Source: Diphasiastrum complanatum (Eukaryota; Streptophyta; Lycopodiopsida; Lycopodiales; Lycopodiaceae). Taken from it: 64,000 nt of DNA. The notes below the pieces were generated by a model that did no database searches, had not been told where the DNA came from, and saw nothing but the letters and a program-made list of their open reading frames with translations. Location: positions 4,329,607 to 4,393,606 of the forward strand of contig CM055098.1 of NCBI GenBank assembly GCA_029204225.1. The letters are read 5' to 3'. The position numbers and the translations under genes are program-made. Each line of letters opens with the position of its first letter. Within the stretch, counting starts at the first letter, position 1. Positions 1 to 26,275 of the stretch are shown piece after piece.

Positions 1-2341
1 GCACTCTTCCATGCAATACCATCCTTCATGACATAATTTTACATGCCTAAAGAAATTGTGCCAAAGTTACTTAATCAACGGTTCTACCTAGTTCCAAAAT
101 AGGGGCAAAAAACTAAGTGTCAAGGCACACACTCCTTACTTTTGACTTTTATTACAAACTTTTATTGATCGCTTGAACATGCAAAGTTAAGGGAGAACAA
201 AAGAGAATGGGATTTTCAATCTCTAGCACAATGTTCCAACATTGTTAAACTGAAGTAAGTCAAATACTTTCATGAGCTCATATCAACATATTAATCTCAT
301 TTCATCCCTTATATATTTGATAGACAAGGTTACTGTTATTATTTGCTTGTCAATTGAATCTAATGTCATGATTTGAAAAATATCATTAGATGGAAGTAAA
401 ACAACACAAGGGATTTTGTCCTCCAAAATCATGCATATAGCAATTTATATCAACATTTTAGTACATAATTACATGAATATGCTTCACAAATCACAAAAAA
501 CGATTATGGCTCTAGTTTCATACCAAAGACTCACAATCGAATGAAGATAAATGCCACCTGTATTTGGTGTTCAGAAAGGTTTGATGGCCTCATATCCTAG
601 CCCTTCCATACGAGAGTGAGAGCATGAGAGTCAAAATTTTGAGGTCTTCATCATGCTTGTACATACACCTCAAGAATCTTGTCACAATCTATCTTTCCAG
701 TTTGGCCCACCATGTCCTATTATTAGTATAAGATGCCTTACGTAAAGTGATAAGTCAACATGTCAATGTTCACCAACAATATCAAGCTTAGAGGAGAGTA
801 TTGAGAGATATTCATACCACTTTTTTATCCCTTTTCACTGTTGGATGTGGGAGGGCCATACCTACACCCTCATTTAGTCACAATGAGTAATATGTTCATC
901 CATCAAACTTTTGACTATGAGGAACTATCAAAATTATGACATACAATATTTAAGTACAAGTTTTTCACAATCTTTAAGAATGGTTTTTGGTATTAGCTTT
1001 AGCTATAGATGAGATCATAGAGAGTATAACATGGACATGTGAGCCCAACTTAAGCACAATGCACCAACTCAGCACGTGCACTATGTGTCTTTAAGAATGC
1101 TTTTGGTATTTTTAACATTGCTTTTTGGTAGTCTTTAAAAATGAAGCAAATCTTTAGCTAATAAAAAAAAGATAGCATTATTTTTTTTGTAAATATAAAA
1201 AATTGGAGCGAGATATTCCATGCATGGGCTCATTGGTTGCTCCTTAACGGCAGTCCATAAATAATAATGAAAAAAGAAGCGAGAGTTTGATAAAGTCTGT
1301 AATCAGTCTTCAACCAACGAAGGAAGACATCAATGAGACTTTGATAAATAAGTATGTGATCAGTCTTCATCCAAAGGAAGACTTTGATAAAAGCCTATGA
1401 TCGGTCTTCATCCAGAAAGCCGATGAAAGGTGAGAGCTTGCTTTTTTTCATCCCACCTGCACAAATCACATGCTTTCATGCGGTGACGTGCTTCCACCTT
1501 GCACATTGATCCGTTTGGGTGTGATCAACCAGCAGGGACCACAGCATTTGCATGTCGATCTTGAAAGGATGGATAGAATCTGGAAAGCGTAGATCAAGAG
1601 TTTCAGTCCTTGTTGTGAGATTATGTGTGGTGGGCGTGGCCAGGAGACGCTTTTGCAACACAATCTTTCACGGAGCTCATGACAATGTGATTCGAGTGCA
1701 GAATCATGTGAGAGAGATTGTGGGTCCCCCAAATTTTTACTTTTTGTTGAACTTTCAGAAAACCAAAACTTTATTTAAACAAGCACGGCTCTAAAGAAAG
1801 ATAGATCATTTATCAAGATTCTGTTTCATCTTATGCTGACTTGCTGCACCGTTCCTGCATTGACTAAGTCTTAACACCTACTTCTATTATCTCGAATTTA
1901 TGACAGCTATTTTAGTCAAATATTTAAACAGTGGCATGCGAAGTTGTGGCCACTGCAATCACCAACCAACGGGAGGATATGTTAGCCTGGGTCATGGTCA
2001 CTGGAAATTCTGGAATGTGATGATCAACACTGCAGTGAAACTTTCTAGGGATACTAGTTTAACTCGGCGCTCGGTGGTGCTACATGTTCAGCTTTAAAAG
2101 CATTTAAGCCTTTCACAAGAAAGGTTCAGTTGCATTGAACTCTGGCTGCTGCATGTTTTCTTGAGGTTTTTTCTCGTTGCGGCGAAGGAGCCTCCAGAAT
2201 CCAGATCTAGAGTGGGTGTCGAATATAGATCTGCCTGAAGCAACGTCGAGAGAGGCAGTGGCGTCTTTCTTATCGACAGTGTTGGCGACAGCAAATCCAT
2301 CCCCCGACGCACCCTCAGAAGGTCGTGTAAATCAGGAGTTC
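1..2341. other. Upstream non-coding region of the invertase gene
   Basis: No coding region or transposon domain is recognisable here; the short ORFs have no family features. The region is AT-rich and must hold the invertase promoter and 5' UTR. TATA-like AT stretches occur near 1770 (ttatttaaac) and 1917 (aaatatttaaac), but neither can be assigned to a start site. The only internal structure I see is a short tandem repeat at 1283-1420, listed separately. An in-frame TGA at 2162 upstream of the invertase reading frame, with no ATG before 2342, puts the 5' UTR at least partly in 2165-2341. Confidence 0.5.
1283..1420. repeat. Three-unit imperfect tandem repeat upstream of invertase
   Basis: Three units of about 45-50 bp start near 1283, 1334 and 1378. 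Each contains a variant of 'ctttgataaa', then 'tgatcagtcttcatcca'. They lie about 0.9-1.05 kb before the invertase ATG. Function is unknown; this could be simple slippage or repeated regulatory sites. Confidence 0.6.
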
Positions 2342-13549
<11,208 letters not shown>

Positions 13550-14048
13550 GCAATGCTTCTCTTCAATAAGACACTAATATCACCTTTGGAAATGTTGTGT
13601 AAGCTTCAACATTTGTTAAGCTATATACATCTCAGTTGAATTCAAAGATGAGAAGTTGTTCTTTCATGCATTAGTTTGCTCATGTTATGTAAAAATCTAC
13701 GTATCTAGAATCCATTGTCGATGGCGATATCAACAAGGTGATCTATGTTGAGATTTTTCACGACTTCCAATAGGATGAAAGAGGACATTCTTTGCCTCCC
13801 TCCATTCTTGATAGAGATTCTTTCAAAATTTTCCATAAATTCAAGATGATTGTAGAACAACAAAGCTTATAGCTAATTTGAGATATCATAAGAAACAACG
13901 AATAAATCAAATTTGTTGGGCAATTTCAAAGTTATCCATTTGCCAATTATTTCAAGTGATAGAGATTTTACAGATCTGATCTGAGATAGAATTTTGGATT
14001 GAAAAATCTAGATCCAATCTCATTATCTGATTAACGTAATTTGGAATT
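13550..14048. other. Invertase 3' flank
   Basis: AT-rich sequence after the invertase TAA with no coding features. 'aataag' near 13567 could be a weak polyadenylation signal, not a firm call. The border with the gypsy copy beginning near 14049 cannot be placed more exactly. Confidence 0.4.
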
Positions 14049-16275
14049 ATGGCTGAAGGACGACCAATGAACCCACCACCAATTATTGTTAGAAGGTCTC
14101 CTCGTTTAGATATACCAAAGTACAATGGGTTATCTGATCCCATCAGATTTCTCCAGATCTTTTTATAACCAAGATGAAGCAGATCGCATGGATTGGGAAG
14201 TGGTTAAAGTCGCTCTCATTACAAGATAAGCTTAGGAAATTTATGGAAGATCCTTTTCTCCTTTTAAGTAAAATTAAATGAGAAAGAGAGAGGCAGTACG
14301 AAATTATATTGGATAGTTTAAACACCTCAGACCTGAGTGTGACCATGATCTAATCAATGACGATGCTTTGATTATGTAGTTTTTAGCAGGTCTACCTAAA
14401 TGGATTGGACGCAAGCTGAAATGCCATAATGAATACGCTACGATACAAAGCAATATGGACGATGCAATTTGTGAGGAGGATGAAGATTCTGAGGACGAAC
14501 CAAATGTTGGAATGTTGCCTTATACGGTAGGGCAAACCACGACAACATCCACCACCATTGCAAAAAACATCAACGAATATCAATGCTATTGTAGAAAAAA
14601 TGATCAACAAGTTCGAGAAACTTGGTCAAAAGTAGCAGATGCAGCTGGAAAAGATGTAGTCTCAACTCGATGAAAAGTTTAAAGCCTTGGAAGAATTCCA
14701 TGGTAAAGTGAACAAAGAACCTGAAAAGTTTGCAGACCTTTTCTAGCCGGGAAAATGTCTAGTGTTCAATTTGTGCGGGCAATCATACTATGAATGAATG
14801 TCCAACGTTGAAACAACAAATGGCAAATACTATTTGTCATCTATGTGATTCTATGGATCGTGAAATAGCCTTTTGCTCGTTCAATCCTCGGATTATCCAA
14901 AAAAAGTATGCTAAGCTTCAGTATCGAGAACCTACTTATTCAAGGGTCCTGACGGAAAGGCTTTTAATTTTGCTCTTAGATTTCCAAAACGACTAGCTCT
15001 GCCAGCTCCAATGGACAGAGTGCTCCTTTTGCGAATTTAATAGAACCAGAACCTTATCAGGGTAATGTGCAATGGAACTATAGCAATGATCATGAGAGTG
15101 GTCCTTCATAGCAGTATGCTATCTATGTTGCCGCGCAACAACAAGCAACTAGACAATGAACCAGAGTGCCACTTGGATGTTTTGCATGCGGAGATAATCA
15201 CCGAGTTGCTAAATGCCCAAACAAAGAGAAGTTTGCACCATTTTGTAGAAAATGTGGCTATGGACATTGTTATAAAGATTGTCCTACAAGACCCAAACCA
15301 CCTCCAGTTACTGCTCCAGTGAATATGATTACAATCAAAAAAAGACCAATAGTTCATCCTGAACCAACTATACCTTTGATGGTTGTTACCAGAGCTCAGA
15401 AACAGAAAGAAGTTCTAGTTGATCCAATATCTGCTGAATTTGCACCAACTACAGATATACCTACCGCATCAAGGGTGTATCCAAATCTCAAAGCAGAAAA
15501 TAAAAGATATCAAGATATGAGGCAGTGGATTAAACAGTTGCAAGAAGAAGAATCCCAAGAAGCCACTAAAGCAGCAACCGAAGTCCATTCTCCATCTATA
15601 CCACAAGCAGATCCAAGAACAGATGTTAATGCACAGTTGCACCATCATGAAGAACCCTTCAAGATGACGGAACTTGAAGCACCGCAAACAGAAATGATCA
15701 TAAATATTCTGTCAAGTAAGATGGATATTACACTAGGAGAATTTCTTAAGCTAGTGCCTAAAGCAAAAGAAGTATAAGCAGAAAGATTGACTCAAATGGA
15801 ATCACCAGTCCGTCAGAAGCCACTTTTTGTGCCGGGTTTGAAGAAACAAACGAAGTACTCAATGTGGGAACAGCCTGGAAAAGTGAACAGAAAAACATCA
15901 CCCTGTCGATACAACATAGACAGTTTGGTAAAGAAGCAGCTGCGATTGATGGAGGTTCAGGAGTTAACCTGATTTCAACCAAGATATGTGCAAAATGGGG
16001 ACTTACCAAGGTGAAGCCCGCCACTTTTGCCATCAAGCTAGCTGATCAAACCACGATCCGCCGTCGTAGAGGAATGGTTGAAGATGTACCTGTCAAAATA
16101 GCTGGAGTACAGTTTGTCATTACTTTTGTAGTAATGGACTTACCTGACGTGCCAAATGTATATCAAGTTTTATTGGGACGTCCATGATTACAAGTTGCAC
16201 AAGTAATTCATAACTGGGACACTGGTAAAATTACTTTTGAGAATCGTGAGCATGCGATTATGCTTGATGGGTAAA
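14049..16275 (+). pseudogene. Ty3/gypsy copy A: truncated gag-protease remnant
   Basis: Starts at ATG 14049 (MAEGRP), followed by the gag motif IPKYNGLSDPIRFL, equivalent to IPKYDGSSD in copy C. Gag continues in broken frames with FLAGLP and DDAICEEDE (14330-14510). Four zinc knuckles follow: C-X2-C-X3-H-X4-C at 14763, a decayed CX2CX9C at 14836 where Arg replaces the His, CX2CX3HX4C at 15178 and CX2CX3HX4C at 15244. Retropepsin is at about 15860-16190 with active-site IDGGSGVNLIS and a C-terminal VLLGRP. Homology ends near 16275, before reverse transcriptase. No LTR is attached. It is more diverged from copies B, C and E than they are from each other. Confidence 0.85.
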
Positions 16276-19108
<2,833 letters not shown>

Positions 19109-19517
19109 TGCCTTCCCCATTGATAAAAAGGCACCTCTTATACCATATCTCCATGCTTAATGAGAAGGAGAAAACTCTACCATTTTTGGAAGAGAAGCAT
19201 CCTCATTTGCTATTCAATGCTTGCTATTGCTATTGTTGTTTCCCATTGGCTTTCAAGTTCATGCTTTTTGGTTTCAATAGTTTATGTTTCTCTCGTAGCA
19301 AGTACAATGAGAAAGTGAGCTAACCTCCCTTCTCACTCCCTCTCTTTCTCTCTATTCCTTTGACTTCTATGCTCCTTTTATCCATCTAACTCTCTCTCTC
19401 CCTCTCTTTTTCACTACAAATCATGTTGAATGCCAGTTCAGCAGAGTAGAGTTAGAGGGGGTAGTGTTAGTGTAAAAAGTAGAGATCAACTAAAAGTATC
19501 ATCTAAGCTAGGTTACA
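19109..19517 (+). repeat. Partial 5' LTR of gypsy B
   Basis: Matches the 3' portion of the LTRs at 53584-54346 and 62756-63751 from 'ccattgataaaaag' onward. It ends in ACA one base before the primer site. Its pyrimidine-rich segment (about 19326-19420) is the short, unexpanded form of the tract that is a 202-bp (CT)n in the 62756 LTR. Confidence 0.8.
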
Positions 19518-19518
19518 G

Positions 19519-19536
19519 TGGCGTCGTTGCCGAGCA
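19519..19536 (+). other. Primer binding site of gypsy B (tRNA-Asp type, mutated)
   Basis: tggcgtcgttgccgagca is a mutated version of the complement of the plant tRNA-Asp 3' end (tggcgccgttgccgggga). Athila-group gypsy elements are known to use this primer. Confidence 0.7.
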
Positions 19537-20339
19537 TAGGTTTTCACTAACTAGTTTAGTTGTTTTTGCTTTTTAAGAGTGTTTTTAGGTGGATTTTGGG
19601 TAGAGTTTGTTTCTTTTCTATATTTTTGTGTGCCTGAACTATTCACAGCTAGCGGAGGAGGTGTGAGAGGGTAGAGGAGGCCCTAAACAGCCTCTAAGGG
19701 CACATCCAGCCAAAAACCTTGAAAAATCCAAAAAACACACAAATCTACACTTTGGAGAGAAAAATGCAAAACTCTCATCAAATTTTGTTTTCTCCAAAAC
19801 CAGTGGGAGCCAACCCTCACATGACTTGCAACAGCTCCAAGGTATTGTCCCAGACCTACATAAAAGCCTGCGAGAGCTAGTTCCAAGCAGATCTTGAAAA
19901 ATCAAAGAAAAACCATAAAAATTTCAAAAAACCCTTATAAAAAACCAAAAAAATTTAGAACATCATCTAAACTCCCGCATAGCTCTATGAAGTTCCATAT
20001 CAATGAGACCAGGACATAGAGAAGCTTGCGAGAGTTAGTTCCAAGTATAAGTGCCAGTGTGAAGGCTCCTAGTGAAGAGAAGGCGGAAAAATCCATCAGA
20101 ACCCTCGTAGATAGTGAAATTTTCAGTTTCGATGCCCAAAAACCCTCGCAGAGAATTTGGAGCTCCAACCATTGAGACAAGGACACAGAAAAGCCTGTGA
20201 GAGTTAGTTTGATCCCAATGAGCAGAAAATTGGACTTGAGTGTTGAAAAATCAACAAAATAAGAAGATCCAAATTTTTTTTCCAAAAGTAACTCTCGCAG
20301 ACCACTCTATTGGCTTCAAAATATCATTTTACATCAGTG

Positions 20340-21490
20340 ATGAAGTTTGGTACTTCAACCTATCCGAAGAAGAGAAAACCACTTCGGAAGCAGTTAAAGC
20401 GGCTCTCATCATGCGCTTTAAACCCATAAAGTTCCTAGAAGATCTATTTCTCCTCTTGAGCAAAGTAAAGATGGGAAAAAGAGAAAGGGTCAGGGACTAC
20501 ATTGAATTGGTCAAACATCTAAGATCCGAGTGCAATGCAGACCTAACTCCCGATCATGTAGTTATTATGTGGTTCCTCGCGGGGTTATCACGTAGTATCT
20601 GAAGAGAGCTTAAACAACGGGAGCGGTACACTACATTGTAGAAAGCAATGGAAGATGCCATCAGGGAAGAGGATGAGGGTTCAAACGATGAATCTTATCC
20701 AACCACCCACACTCCAACTCCTTCGGTGGCATCATCATCATCCAACACAACCAACTTGTCCACCGAGCTGTTGATGGAACAAATGACAAAGCTACAAAAG
20801 CAGCAGATGGAACAACTAACGGCTCAGTTTGATCAGAAACTGAAGGCCTTGCAAGGAGGTATAGCACCAAAACCAAATCCACCGAAGCAGAATAAAAGCC
20901 AAACCTAAGACTAATGCAAAGATTCTGCCATCTGTGCAACGCATCCTTGCACGAGACGACATTTTGCCCATTAGACCCCCGGATCATACAACAGAAGAGG
21001 AGTCCTTATCAGACCTCTTATCCATATCATCAAGGGGCACCCAATGCGGCACCGAGGTATGGCGCGTCAAACAATCAACAGTGCATGGCCTTACTTGCAC
21101 CACCAGGGCCAGCTAACAACCAACTGGCTCATGTGAATTTGGCAGCAGCGGAACAAGAAGTACCAGCACCACCTCAACTTGAGCAGCAGCAATGGTATTG
21201 GACAAACGAGATGTTTGTGGATCTAGCCATTAACGAATATTACGCGACCTATGTGGCTCAACCTCAGCATCAAGGTGGTAGAAACTATAGTTGCTACGGA
21301 TGCGACGAAGGTCATAGAATTGCATCCTTACAAGAGACAATACACATCCTTCTGTTGAGAATGTGGTTATGGACACTGCTACAAGAATTGTCCATTAAGA
21401 CCTGGAACGAGGGCACCACTGAACCTAATCACAGTAAAACCTACAGCAGTTCCAGGAGGGATGCCACTAGAAAAACAACATTTCCATGAC
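20340..21490 (+). pseudogene. Gypsy B gag with zinc knuckles, truncated and frameshifted
   Basis: Capsid-type gag region with WYFNLSEEEK, FLEDLFLLLSKVKMGKRERV and VIMWFLAGL (20350-20600), then an acidic stretch (DAIREEDEGS) and a Gln-rich, coiled-coil-like segment (20760-20880). The first zinc knuckle CHLC-X4-H-X4-C is at 20926-20967. The second (CYGCDEGH, about 21294) loses frame after HRIA. Stops occur near 20600 and 20641. The N-terminus is lost: an internal deletion joins leader sequence directly to WYFNLSE, so the apparent ORF start at 20240 is a fusion artefact. Confidence 0.8.
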
Positions 21491-21999
21491 CCAGTGCTAG
21501 CAGTCACTCGAGCACAAAAGCAAAAGGAAGTGGCACCCTCACCACCCCCATCAGTATCCGATGATCAACCCTCAACTACAAGACCATGTCCAAATGTAAG
21601 GGAGGAGGGCAGACAGTATCAGAAGATACACCACTAGGTGCAGAAGGTGCAAGAGGAGGAAAACGCTCAAGCAAGAGACATACCTGCAGAATCTCTTGTT
21701 GTTGAAGAACCAGTACCACAAGCAGGCTAACCATTGCAAATTGATCTGAACAATCGGTTGCATCATCATAAATCATCTTTCCACATGGTGGAGCCTAAGG
21801 AACCGCACACTAAAGTGCTCACCAACTTGTTAGAAAGTTGTGTTAGTTTATCCCTCGGATAAGAACTACGGATTCCGCCACAAGCCAAGAGCCTCCTGGC
21901 CCAATGGGCCAAAGCTGAAGTGGAATTAATGATACCAGAGCCCATATATTGTGTGAGCTATGAAGAAACGAACAACGTCCTCCACATTGGGGTAGCATG

Positions 22000-24900
22000 G
22001 AAAAGCGAAGAACACAATATCACCCTGCCAATCAAGCACAAGAGATTCAAGGACGAGGCAGAGTGGTAGGTGGAGGATCAAGTGTAAATTTGATCTCCAC
22101 TACTTTGTACCAGAAATGGAGTTTGCAAGGATTGAATAAAAATAGCGGGAATGCAGTTTGTGAGCACTTTTGTGGTGATGGACATACGAGATTCCCCTTT
22201 TGCCTATCGCGTTTTACTAGGAAGACCGTGGTTGAGGACTGTGCAAGTGGTTCACAACTGGGGAACCGGGAAACTCACATTCGGAAATAAGGAGCAAGCT
22301 GTAAAGGTTTATCCAACCACATGGGCGGTGAAACCTATTCAACCAAAAGATGATGACAGATCGTCCACCATTGATCATACGATCAATCGCCCAAGGCAAG
22401 CCAGGGGAGTTCACTACGATTCTGAAACAAATATCATGAGATGGACGAACGCATTGGCAACTATTGACTGTATGGTTGGGCATGCTTGTCAACATGATTC
22501 CGATCCAGAACCCAGCACATCTTCACCCAAGTGCTATACATTGGACACACCAATCGCTTTTGGGGTGAACATGATCAATGTAGCATGGCTGTCAGCGGAA
22601 GCTATTGAGAACCCTATGGACGACAATTTAGTCTCTTTGCAACATGCTTTTACCTACAACAAGGAGACTGAGCTAACTAATGAGTAGGTCCTGCAACATA
22701 TGGACCCAGATCATTATGGAATGAAGAAAGTACTAGCTCAGCCACCACAAAAATCCGCAATGGCTAAAGTTTCCAAGATAGATCTCCCCAAGGCACCTGC
22801 CAACAAGAAGAACTAGTGAAGGCAACATTATAACCAGGTAATTTGATGGAGTGGTCTACCGGAGGAGGCTATAGCCACGGCGGATGTGGATATTCATAAT
22901 CATGAAGTGAACGTTGCACCAGTTCCAAAGAAAGACAACAAGGATGAGCCCAACTATGTGAGCAAAAAAGAAAAAAAGAAGGTGTTAGATTCCTTGAAGT
23001 CAGTCCGAATAGACCCAGATGCGGCATCATCTTCTTCACTAATGACTAATAATCTAATTATTATGATTTGGGCTAAGATCAATATGCTAAAAGAGGAGTC
23101 TCGTCGAACGCCAGTTCACGAGATGCCTGAGACCTTCAAGAACTATATCTTAGACGACGTAGTAATTATGATGTCGCAAGCCCAAAGAGAACCTGATCAA
23201 AGTCAGGAACCAGCGGAGCAAGTCTTTGAAGGACTTGTGCGAACGCAACCTATGAATCTAGTCGAGCCAAGTGAAGAAGAAAAGATCGTGCATGTGGGAG
23301 AACAGCTAACGCCCACTCAATTCTAAAAACTATGCTCGTTATTGGTGGAATAGAAGGATTGTTTTGCTTGGAATTACGGCGATCTGAAGGGTATCCCACC
23401 AACCATAGTCCAGCATACATACCCTTGGTGGATGAGACAATCCCCAAGGTGAGTCGTTACTATAGCTGCAACCCGCATTATACAGAGCTGATCGAGCAAG
23501 AGTTACAGAAGTTGTTAGATGGATTTCATCTATGAAATCGAGCACACTAAATGGGTGTCACCAATAGTCATGAAATCCAAGAAAAATGGCAAAATGCGAA
23601 TCTGTGTGAACTTGAAAGCGCTAAATGCAGTTACCAAGAAGGATCATTTTCCTTTACCATTTACGAAAAGTGTTCTAGACAGAGTAGCATGAGCATAAGC
23701 CTACAGTTTCCTAGATGGCTTCAACGGCTACAATCAGGTAGAAATAGCGCCGCAAGATCAGCACAAGACAACATTCACCACAGAATGGAAAACTTATGCC
23801 TACAAGGTGATGCCATTTGGACTTTGCAATGTCCCAAGTACCTTCCAATGAGTCATGCAGACGGCATTCAAAGAATACTTGCAAAAAAGTTTGGCAATTT
23901 TCTTGGATGCTCTGTGCATGCATGGACCTAACCCAGAGCACTTATCTAATCTAGAAAAGGTGCTAAAGAAATGCCACAAGTATCAAATATCCCTGAACCC
24001 ATAAAAGTGTCAATTTTGGGTGACACATGGCCTAATCCTTGGTCATATTGTATCCAGACACGAGATTGCCATGAGCCTATCGAAGATAAGGATCATTGTC
24101 GATCTGCCACCACCAGGAACGATCCGCAGAGTCTACATTTTTATCGGTCACGCTAACTATTACAGGATCTTTATTCTGGACTTTGCGGAGTTAGCACGAC
24201 CAATTAACAAACTCACAATTGAACCACATTGGACTGAGGAATCCCTACAGGCTTTCTAGAAGCTTAAAGATGCATTAGTCTCAGCGCCAATATTACGTCC
24301 ACGCAATTGGTCCATATGGATGCATCAAAGTATGTAGCGGGAGCTGTCTTAACCAAACCAGGAGAATACAAAAAGGATTTTCCAATCCGATTTGCAAGCT
24401 GTCAGCTCAGTGATTCAGAGGTAAACTACTTGACAACAGAGCGTGAGACACTGGCCACAATTTATGCGGTTAAGAAGGTTTGGCATTATTTGATGGCCAC
24501 ACATTTTGCCGTTTATACAGACCATCAACCCTTGCTATATCTTGTTAATAAAACTTGCAACATAGGGAGAATCACTCGTTGGTTACTTCTGTTGTTGGAT
24601 TTTGATTTTTGGATAGTGGTTCACAAGGGAAAATAGCATTATATGGTGGATCATGTGTCATGAATCAAGAGAAGGAAAACTGCAGCCCTACCTGATGATG
24701 AGCTATATGATGCTGCCTTATTCTATATTAATCATGTACTAGAATGGGCTGCAGATATAGTTGAATATTTAATGTGGGACCAACCAGATAAATCTTTACC
24801 CAGAGCGGAACAGCAGAAACTGATTCTAAAATCTAGACCTTATCAGTTGATTGTCGGCCAGTTGTATTGAAGAGGACCAGATGGTATTCTTCAAAGGTGT

Positions 24901-25400
24901 ATTCTTCCACACAAGGCTACCCAAATCATTTCAGTTTCACATGAAGGCATGGGTGGTGGCGATTTTGCATCCAACATTACAACCATTTCAGTTGGTTTAT
25001 GTTCAAGATGCAATAATGTTGGTGGAGTTTTTGATACCCTCATTGAGAATTCTCGCAACGCAACATCTTGATGAATCCAAATATCTACAATTATGCTATG
25101 AAGACTACATAAACTTTGTGAGACACACTTACTAGTCGTGCATGCATTGGCAGCCAAAAAAGAACGACACAAAGCATGTCATGATCGTCGGTTGCACAAG
25201 AAAGATCTTCGATTTGGAAATCTGGTCTTCATGTATAAAACCAAGGTGATCAAGGGAAAGTTGAAGTTCACAGACGAAGGCCCGTTCTGAATAAAGGAGA
25301 TCCTCAGCCATGGAGCCGCGAACCTCGAGCAATTCGATGGGACACCATTTGACACACCCATCAATGGTAGCCGGTTGCACAAGTATTGGCCACCACAGTG
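22000..25400 (+). pseudogene. Gypsy B protease-RT-RNase H-integrase region, broken
   Basis: Protease relic near 22060-22290 (GGGSSVNLIS; VLLGRPW). The connector (22886-23326) is Lys/Glu-rich. RT runs from about 23340 to 24260 in several frames with KNGKMRICVNLKAL, YSFLDGFNGYNQ (near-match), AYKVMPFGLCN and LGHIVS. RNase H is at about 24300-24640 with MDASKYVAGAVL, LTTERETLA and YTDHQPLLYL. Integrase begins near 24850, but its zinc-binding and catalytic core are deleted, rejoining near 24980. The C-terminal region ends with INGSRLHKYW near 25390. No chromodomain is visible. Several stops and frameshifts make it non-functional. Confidence 0.85.
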
Positions 25401-26275
25401 AAACAGATCAAGGATGATGATGACAAGTCACAAAAAGTCCATCTTCAAGGTCATCACAGCCAGAATTAGAGAAATCTAGTCAGATCATGCCAAATCCATC
25501 AAGATCTAGCAAGATTTGAATAGATCCGACAACATCCAATAAGATCCAAGTGAGATCTAGATCCAGATAGGATCAACCAAGAAGCAGATCATCAAAGTGC
25601 ATCAGGAAAAATTCACTTAAACTGATGAATCAGCTACCAAATATCAATCAAAATTTCCAAATAATTACCTATAGTCAGATCTGACCTGAATGCAATAAAT
25701 ACTGGTTTACAAGAGTTAAGAACAGAGAATGTCAAGATCTCGTCAAAAAACACACAAAAAGGGCACTTTTTTAATGATTTTTGGAGATCCCTTGGGACTT
25801 AGCTCATGAGACTTTGACATACACCAGATCTGACTTAGATGCATCTATGTAAATCTCTGTCAGAGTTACTGATGGAAAAATCATCAAATTTGAGTGTTTG
25901 TGAGAGTTCATAAAGGCAGAATCTTTGAAATCTTTGTAGAGGATCAAAATCAGCAAACCAACCTTCGTAGAGGGCATAAATGAAATCAGAGCAGTGAAAT
26001 TATTCTGCCTACAGGGTCTGATCTTGAAAATCCAACATATGGAGCAAGTTGTGCAAGAGATCACCTCTGTCAAGGGTTGAACTCTCACAGACAGTCTGAA
26101 CCCTCACAAAACCTTTGTAGGGCAGTCAAATCACCTTCTGAACCTTCGTAGACTTCTCTGAGGTCTTAAAACTATGTGAAAAAGGTCCCTGCAAAAATTT
26201 GGTTGGAAGTGAACCGGGAAAGTGCATTTCACCTAATATATAATTTTTGCTATATAAGGGCAAAATTCGAGTCAG
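25400..26275 (+). other. Gypsy B pol-to-ORF3 spacer
   Basis: About 0.9 kb without coding features. It starts with a run of short related words (gatcc, agatct, aagatc) at 25420-25580, then carries 'gagagttc', 'cctttgtag' and 'ccttcgtaga' motifs at 25850-26160, resembling the repeated motifs of the element leader. Confidence 0.55.

Noticed and set aside
2177-2341. N-terminal extension of the invertase from 2177
   Set aside because: The apparent start is TTG, not ATG. No in-frame ATG lies between the TGA at 2162 and ATG 2342, so the extension is most likely 5' UTR.
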